Assembly: GCF_040675465.1 (NCBI RefSeq)
Contig: NZ_JBFAPA010000003.1
Coordinates: forward strand, 248,001 to 312,000
From: Kibdelosporangium sp040675465
GTDB lineage: Bacteria > Actinomycetota > Actinomycetes > Mycobacteriales > Pseudonocardiaceae
DNA: 64,000 nucleotides
Direction: 5' to 3'
Of the stretch, positions 44,101 through 53,100 are shown piece after piece. Numbering within the stretch: the first letter of the stretch is position 1; each line of letters begins with the position of its first letter. The position numbers and the translations under genes were made by a program. The notes under the pieces are model-generated. The model was given only the letters and a program-made list of their open reading frames with translations. It searched no databases and had not been told where the DNA came from.

Positions 44101-47100
44101 GACGACTGCGATCGCGTCTGGCGTGCGAGCCACCTGCGCCTCGAACAGGGCCGGAAGCGTCGTAGCCGGGACCGGATGGGCAGTGGCGTTCCAGTCGGAC
44201 ACCACTGACCGTTGCTCGGCCTCAGTGAGAACGTCAAGGCTCCCCACTCGAACATCCGGCCGCGCGCCGACCTGGTTCAGCAGTGCAGCCATCCGAGCGG
44301 TCAGACTGTCCGCGGTGGACTGATCGATCAGGTCTCGGGCGAACTCCAGGACCAGGGTGATCCCGCCGGGGCGGTCGACGAACGTGAAGTGCAGGTCGAA
44401 CTTGGCCTGGCCGGTGTCCATCGGGATCCACTCAGTGGGCAGGCCGAGCACGGTGTCATCGTCGTCGGTCCGCACGTGGTAACCGAGCATGACCTGGAAC
44501 AACGGGTTCCGCCCGGCCACCCGCACCGGGTTGACCGCCTCCACGACCCGCTCGAACGGCACGTCCTGATGCTCGAACGCCGCCAGGTCGGCTTCCTTGA
44601 CCCGGGCCAACAGTTCAGTGAATGTGGGATCGCCGTCGAGAGATGTTCGCAAAACCAGTGTGTTCACGAAGAAGCCGACTAGGTCGTTCACGCCGGCGTC
44701 GGTCCGGCCCGCCACCGGCGCGCCCAGCGGGATGTCCGTCCCCGCGCCCAACCGGTGCAGCAGGGTCGCGACCGCGGCCTGCAGGATCATGAACATGCTG
44801 GCGCCAGTGCGGTTCGTCAGCACTCGCAGCTCATTCACCACCGCCGCAGGCAAGTCCAGCTCGGTCCGGCCACCGCGGCCAGTCGGAGTCACTGGACGCG
44901 GACGATCGAGCGGTAGCGCCAGGGCATCCGGGATGTCCTGCAGGGCGTCTACCCAGAACGAAAGCTGCTCATCGCCGACTTCCTCCAGCAGCTCGCGCTG
45001 CCACAGCGTGTAGTCGGCGTACTGGACCTCCAGCGGGGTCCACTGTGGAGCCGCGCCGTTGACCCGGGCTTGGTAGGCCCTGGTCAGGTCGGCCAGGAAC
45101 GGCCGGTCGGACCACTCGTCGGTGGTGATGTGGTGCAAGACCACCGCGACGACGTCCTCGAAGACGCCCACCCGGAACGGGATCTCGGTGCGCAAGTCGA
45201 ACGGCCGCCGTACGAACTGTTCAACCGAGCCGGACACCTCGAAGGTCGGCGAGATGTCCAGGATCTCCTGGTGTTCACCATCCGGGAACACGGTCCGCAA
45301 TGATTCATGACGCTGGGCCACATCGTTGACAGCAGCGCGGAGTGCGTCGACGTCGAGCCCGGTCACCCGGAACACCAACGGGAAGTTGTAGGCGAGGTCG
45401 CCGCCGGCAATCGAGTCCACCAACAGCAAGCGCTGCTGGGCGAACGACACCGGGATCCGCGAGGGACGCTCGTACCGGCGAACCGTCGGCCGGGCGGGAG
45501 TCCGGCGGGAGTCCGCACGAATGGCCAGGTCCTGTGGGGTGGCGGCTTCGAACAGGTCGCGAATGGCCAGTTCCACGCCCAGTTCGGTGCGTGCGCGGCT
45601 GATCAGGCGCGTGGCCAGCAGCGAATGCCCACCTAGCTCGAAGAAGTCGTCGATGGCACCAACCTTCTCGACGCCGAGGATCTCGTCGAAGAGCGCACAC
45701 AACACGGCCTCGGTCGGCGTACTCGGCGCTTGTCCTCCGCCTGTGGCAACCGGTTCGGCCGCGGGCAGTGCGGCGCGGTCGAGCTTGCCGTTGGGAGTCA
45801 ACGGCATCGACTCCAGCGGTACCAGCACCGACGGGACCATGTAATCGGGCAGTGCGTCCTTCAGGTACTCACGCAGCTTGGGCAACAGCGCGATCACAGC
45901 ACGCGCGGCGGCGGGGTCGTTCGCACCCGCAGGCCCGATGTGGACTCCGGTCAGCGGGTCTTCGGACTTGACGAACACGGCCGAGTAGGCGCCTGAGTCC
46001 GGTGTGGCCACTGCCCGGAAGCCGAGCCGGGCGGCCAGATCGGTGAGGTCCTCTGGTTCGATCCCGTCTGGATCGCCTTCCAGGCGGGGGTTCGGGATGC
46101 CAGTCACCCGCAACACGGCCTGCTGGCCAACCTCCAGACGGCGAGCCAGTGTGGCCATGCTGGAGAACGGGATCGCGGGCGCGTCGGAGACATCGAGCGT
46201 AGGCGCGGTGTGCAGCAAAACGTCATACCGGTGCCGGGTCAGCTCGTTGTGCGAACGGCCGCCCTTCACCCGGATCTCAGCGCCGGTGAAGCCGGGGAGC
46301 CGGGTGAACCAGCCCGGGTCGAGGACGAGTTCCTTCTCCATCCATACCCGGCGGCGGGCCGATGCCTCGTCCTCACCACGAGTCACTGCGATGGCCGCGT
46401 GGAAGTCGTTCAGCGTGGCCAGGTTGCGCACGTCACCGACGAAGATGGCCCCACCGGGTGCCAGTAACGACCCGAGTCCCAGGAGAACTCGCGCCAGGTG
46501 AGCCGCACTCGGGAAGTACTGGATCACCGAGTTGATCACGATCACGTCGAAGTGCCCGGACGGCAGGCCGTCCGTGACGGCTGCATCCTGGCACTGCAGG
46601 CGGACCGAAGCCAGCGTCGGGTCATTTGCGACGTCCGCCGCCAGCTTGGTGATCACCGGCTGGGAGAAGTCCGTTGCCCAATATTCGTCGACGTCGCGGG
46701 CCAGGCCGGACAGCAAGAGCCCACTTCCGACACCGACCTCGAGGATCTTGCTTGGTGCCAGGGCCTTGATGCGGGACAGCGTGTGCTCACGCCATTCGTG
46801 CATCTCGGCGAACGGAATCGGCTCGCCGGTGTAGCTGGAGTCCCAGCCGGCGTAGTCCTCGGTGAACACCGCCGTCGGGATGGTGTCGTACTCGGCGTCG
46901 TAGACCTGCTGCCACTCTTCGACATGCGCGGACTCGGCGGTCTCGCGGGCATCCGTGTCCGGCGGCGCGGGCACGACGTACCCGGCAAGCCGGCCGTCCA
47001 CCGCGACGACCGCAGCGGCGGAAACGGCTGGATGATCGGCGAGAACGGCGGCGATCTCGCCTGGTTCCACGCGGTAACCACGGATCTTGACCTGGTCGTC

Positions 47101-50100
47101 GGCGCGGCCGATGAAGTCCAGCAACCCGTCGGACCGCCAGCGGACCAGGTCACCGGTCCGGTACATCCGCTCACCGGGCGCGCCGAATGGACACGCCACA
47201 AAGCGTTCCGCGGTCAGACCGTGACGATCCAGGTAGCCGCGAGCGAGTCCGATTCCCGCGATGTACAACTCCCCCGCCACACCAGGGGCGACGGGCTGCA
47301 GCCGCGAGTCCAGGACGTAGGCGCGGGTGTTGTGGATGGGCTTGCCGACGGTCGCCGTAACACTGTCGTCGGTTCCGCCACCGAGGGTGTTGATCGTGTA
47401 CTCGGTGGGGCCGTACAGGTTGTAGCCGGTCACGCCCGGAGTCTCGAGCAGTCTGGTCCAGACCTGCTCGGGGACGGCCTCGCCGCCAAGCAGGACCAGC
47501 GGCGGCACATGAGGTCCGTCGAGCAGACCGTGCTCGAACAGTTGGGCCGCATAGGTTGGGGTCACGTTGACGACGTCGATCCGGTGCCGCGCACAGTAAG
47601 CCGCAAGCGCTTGCGGGTCACGGCGGAGCTGCTCGTCGCACACGTGCACCTCGTGGCCTTCGACCAGCCACAGCAGTTCTTCCCAGGACATGTCGAACGA
47701 GAACGAGACCGTGTGGGCGATCCGCAGCCTGCGTCCGGTGCGGTCCACCACGGGACCGAAGATCGCCTCGCGGTGGTTCTGCTGCATGTTGGTAAGGCCG
47801 CGATACGGCGTGACCACGCCTTTGGGCCGCCCCGTCGAGCCCGAGGTGTAGATGACGTACGCAGGGTGTTCAAGGCGATATGTCGACTCGGCTTCGAACT
47901 CCGGGACCGGATCCGCTGCCAGGGCGTCGATTGCCGCACTGACCTCGGGTGAGTCCAACAAAAGCGCGTCGCACTCAGGCAGCAAGGCGGCGGTCGCTGA
48001 GGTCGCCAGCACGCACACGGGTCGCGCGTCGGACAACATGAACGCGATGCGGTCGGCCGGGTAGTCCGTGTCCAGCGGCAAATACGCTGCGCCAGTCCGG
48101 AGAACGGCGAACAGCGCCGCCACCATGTCCGCGGTTCGGGGCAGGGCAAGGCCGACGACCCGTTCCGGGCCGGCGCCGCAGCTGATCAGCCATCGGGCCA
48201 AGCGGTTGATCCGGGCTTCGAGGTCGGCGTACGTCCAAGTCACCAAAGGGGTGACGAGGGCGGTCTCGGTGGGTGTCCGCTGGGCTTGTTCGGCCAGCAG
48301 GTCCGCGATGGTCCGCGTGCCCAGCGGCGACTGGGTCTCGTTCCACCGCACCAGAACGTCGTGGCGCTCGGCCGAAGTGAGCGTGTCCAGCTCGCCGATC
48401 TTGGTGTCCGGCGAGGCGGCCAATCGGCGCAGCACGGCCACGAGTCTGGTCACAATGGACTCGGCGACCGGCTCGGTCACGATGTCCGGGCGGCGGTAGA
48501 GGCCGACCACGATCCGGTTCGTCGGCGTGATCACGAGGGTCAGCGGGTAGTGCGTGGCGTCCGCGTAGCCGACGTCCGTGATTCCGTGCCGCTGGCGGAA
48601 CTCCGCTTCTTCGGAGCCGTCGCCGATGAAGTTCTGCAGCACCGAGATCGTGTCGAAGAGCTGCTTGTGCCCGGTCTGCCGCTGAATGTCCGCGAGACCG
48701 ACCCAGTCGTGGCCCATCGTCGCCGATCGCTCGTCCTGCAGGCGCGCCAGCAACTCCCCGACGGTCTCCGCCGGGTCGAGCCGGACACGTGCGGGCACGG
48801 TGTTGAGGAACAGACCAATGATGGACTCGACGTGCCGGAGCGTGTCCGGCCGACCCGAAACGGTGGTTCCGAAGACAACGTCATCGCGGCCGGTCAGGCC
48901 CGCCAGGACGATGCCCCAGGCGGCGCTGATCATCGCGTTGAGCGTGACACCGTGGGACCGGACCGCCGACCGGAGCCGCTCGGAGTCCTCTTCGGACAGC
49001 TCGACGCGGAGGGTCTCTGGTGCGACGGGTTCGCCGGTGCGGGTAGGAAACACGAGGGTGGGCTCGTCGAGTCCGCCCAAAGTGGACCGCCATGACTCGA
49101 CGGCGACCTCAGTGTCCTGGTCGCTCAGCCATTCCAGGTAATCGCGGTAGCTGCCGCGCCACGGCAGGACCGCGTCGTCGCCTGCGGTGTACAGCTCGAA
49201 GAGATCTTCGAACAGCAGCGCCGAGGACCAGCCGTCCCATAGCAGGAGGTGGTGTGAGATCACCAGACGGCAGCGGTTCTCACCGAGCTTGATGAGGGTC
49301 ACCGCGAGCAACGGCGGCTTGCCGACGTCGAACTTCCGGGCGCGGTCGGCGGCCATGACCTCGGGCAGCCGGCCCTCCTGGCCGGTCAGGTCCACTTCGA
49401 ACAGTGGCGGTTCAGCCTGGGCGGCAATGAACTGGGCCGGGCTGGTGAGTCCATTGTTGGTGAAACCCGCGCGTAGACCGGTGGTTCGCTGGAGGAGCGT
49501 GGCGAGTGCCTGGCGCAGCCGTGAAGCGTCCAGCATGCGATCGAAGTCGAAGTGGTCCTGCACGGTGTAGACGTCCCGGCCGGACTGGTCGAACGAGGCC
49601 AGGAAGAACAGGCCTTCCTGCAACGGGGACAGCGGCCAGATGTCGTCGACCGGGCCGTCGTGTGCGGCCTGGACGCGGTCGATCTCGTTCTGGGTCAGGG
49701 AGACCGCGACCAGGTCCGAGGGCGTGAGCCCGGTCGTCACGCCAGAGAGCGCGGTCAGGGCGGCGGTGAAGTCGTCGGTCAGGTCGAGTTCGATGCCCGA
49801 CCAGGTCCAGGTCGCGGTGCGCCCTTCGACGTCCAGGCTCAGCAGGTAGGGCTGCGGCATGTCCGGGTCGGCGTCGGCCCCGATCGGGTTGCCGTCGCCG
49901 CGGCCGAGGTAGTTGACCAGCACCTGAGGACGGCTCCCGGCGGCCAGAACCGGTGCGGCCTGGAGGTTTCCGTAGCGGAGCATGCCGAACCCGGCGCCCT
50001 TGCCCGGCGCCGACCGCACCTGCTCCTTGACCCGCCGCAGCGCCTCACCTGCGGCAGGACCACCGGCGAAGGCGTCCACGATGTCGATCCCAGTGGCATC

Positions 50101-53100
50101 AAGGCGAACCGGATGGATCGTGGTCAGCCAGCCGACCGTCCGGGACAGGTCGGCGTCCGCGTCCCGGCCGTGGCCTTCGACATCGACGAGCAACTCCGGC
50201 TGCCCGCGCCTGGCCATCGCCAGAACCAGGGCTGTCAGCAGGACGTCCTCGACCGTACCTCGGATGCGTGCGGCCGTGTCCACAATGGATGCTGGGATAT
50301 CCGAGTACCGCTTGACGGCAGTCGCGCCGGGCAACGCGGGTGCGAGACCAGCCCCTGGGCGGAGGACCTCGGTCCAGTAGGGCAGTTCGCTCAGCAGCGC
50401 AGGGTTTTGGGCAGCCTCGGCGACCCTTCGGGACCAGGTCCGCAGCGATGTCGGCACCGGCGGCAACGTCTCACCGCGGAGGGCTGCTTCCAGGTCGGGC
50501 AGGAGGATCTGCCAGGACACACCGTCGATCGCGAGATGGTGGATGGACAATCGCAGCTCACCCGGCGACCAGGTGGCGGAGACCATTGCGCCCGCTTCGG
50601 GGTTCAGCTCGGTGCCGAGTTCGGCGCGAACCGACCCGACCGGGCGCACCGCGAGCGTCCACAGGCCGGGGACCGGGATGGTGAGCTGGAGGCGGAGGGC
50701 GTCGTGCCGGTCGATCAGCGCCTGCAACGCTTTGAGCAGGCGTACTTCGGTGATGTCGACGGGGATCGGGACCGTCATGTGCTGGCTGAACCGGCGGATC
50801 GGGCCGCCGCGTTCGCGAAGCCAGTGCGCCACCGGCAAAAGCGGCAGCTCCCCGACGCCGTCCTCGTCGACGGCCGTGACCGGGGACCGCTCGGTGAGGG
50901 CTGCGGCGAGCGCGGCTGGGGTTCGGTGCTTGAACACGTCTCGCGCGACGAGGTTCAGACCTTCGCGGCGGGCCCGGGCGACCAGGCTGATCGAGACGAT
51001 GCTGTCGCCGCCGAGGACGAAGAAGTCGTCGTCGATACCGACCCGGTCGAGCTTCAGCGTGGCCGCGAACAGATCGGCCAGCAGGCGTTCGCGGTCGTTG
51101 CGCGGTCCCCGTGCAGTCGTCTTGCGCTCGGGAACGGGCAGGGCCTTGCGGTCGAGCTTCCCGTTCGCGGTCACCGGCAGGGCGTCGAGCACGACGATCG
51201 CGCCGGGCACGAGGGCCGGCGGCAGGTCCTGCGCGAGGGCTTCGAGGACCCGGGGGGTGTCGAAGACGCCGTTGGGCACGACGTACGCGATCAGCTGGCC
51301 GTCGCGGGCGATCACCGCCGCGGTCGTCACGTCGGGGCGGGCGGTGAGGGCGGCCGCGACCTCGCCGGGTTCGATGCGGACGCCACGGATCTTGACCTGG
51401 TCATCGGTCCGGCCCAGGTAGTCGAGGGCGCCGTCGGGACGCCAGCGCACGAGGTCGCCGGTCCGGTACATCCGCTCGCCTGGCTTACCGAATGGGTTGG
51501 CCACGAACCGTTCCGACGTCAACCCGGCCCGGCCTCGGTATCCCCGGGCCAGCTGGGCGCCGGCCAAGTACAACTCCCCTGGTGCGCCAATGGGAACGGG
51601 CCGCAGGGCGGAGTCGAGGACGTAGACCTGGGTGTTGCAGACCGGCTTGCCGATCGGGACTCCAGGCCCGTCGGCCGTATCCCACCAGGTGACGTCGACC
51701 GCCGCCTCGGTCGGGCCGTAGAGGTTGAACAGCGGGACGCCGGTGAGCGAGTGCCAACGGGTCACGAGGTCGGCGCTCAGGGCCTCGCCGCTGCAGATCA
51801 CCCGGCGCAGCGACGCAGCCCAAGCCGAGTCCTCCACCGCGCCAACGAAAGCGGCCAGCATCGACGGGACAAAGTGGAGCGTGGTGATCCGCTCGCGCTC
51901 TATCAATTGGGTCAGGTACGCAGGATCGGTGTGGCCGCCGGGGCGAGCCAGGACGACGGCCGCGCCCTGGCAGAGTGCCCAGAACAGCTCCCAGACCGAG
52001 ACGTCGAAGCTGGTCGGGGTCTTCTGCAGCACCCGATCGTCGGTATACAACTTGTACACATCTTGCATCCAGGCGAGCCGGTTCACGATCGCCCGGTGCG
52101 AAATCCCAACACCTTTGGGCTTCCCGGACGAACCGGATGTATACAAGATGTATGCAAGGTGTTCGGGAGCGGTATGCACCGGCCCCAACGGCACCTCTGG
52201 CAGCGTCAGCCGGTCCAGCACGAGCCAGTCGAGGTCGCCGACAGATGAGACGGACGAGACGGTGATGCCCATGGACGGATGGGCGTCGTGGAGCAGTGCC
52301 TGACGACGGGCCACCGGGTGGTCTGGATCGACGGGCAGGTATGCGGCCCCGGCCCGGAGGACAGCCAGCAGCGCGACCATGAGGTCAAGCGACCGCGGCA
52401 CCGAGACGGCGACGACCGAGTCCGGCCCGACACCCCGCTCTGCCAGCAGAGATGCCAGCCGACCCGCCCGCGAGTGCAACTCGGCGTAGGTCAGGGACGA
52501 GCCCTCGAACACGACCGCAGTGGCGTCAGGCGTGCGAACAGCCTGGGCGGCGAGCAAAGAAGTCAGCGTCTCGTCAGGTACTTCGGCAGCGGTGGAGTTC
52601 CAGGTGCGCAGGACCTGCTCGCGTTCGGGGCCGAGAAGATCCAGGGTGCCGGACGCGATCGACTCCAGGGCGCGGACCAGCCAATCCGCCAGTCGACCGC
52701 CGGTCGTGGCGTCGAAGGCGTCGAGCCGGTGGTGCAGACGGAGTTCAAGCCGCTCGCCGGGCCGGGCGACCAGGTAGAGCGGGTAGTGGGCGGCGTCGCG
52801 GACGGCCGAAGCGGTGACGGTGACATCGCCGGTGTCGGGCAGCTCTGGGAGCTCGGGCCAGTTCTCGATCACCGTGATGGTGTCGAACAGCTCGCCCTGG
52901 CCGGCGATCCGCTGGATGTCGGCGAGGCCGAAGGTCTGGTGGTCCAGCAACGCCGTCTGCTCGCCCTGGACCCGGCGCAAAAGAGTCCCAAGTGGACCAC
53001 CGAGACGCACCCGGACCGGGACGGTGTTGATGAACAGGCCGACCATGTCGGCGACCCCGGCCAGCTCCGGCGGACGGCCGGAAACCGTTGTCCCGAAAAC

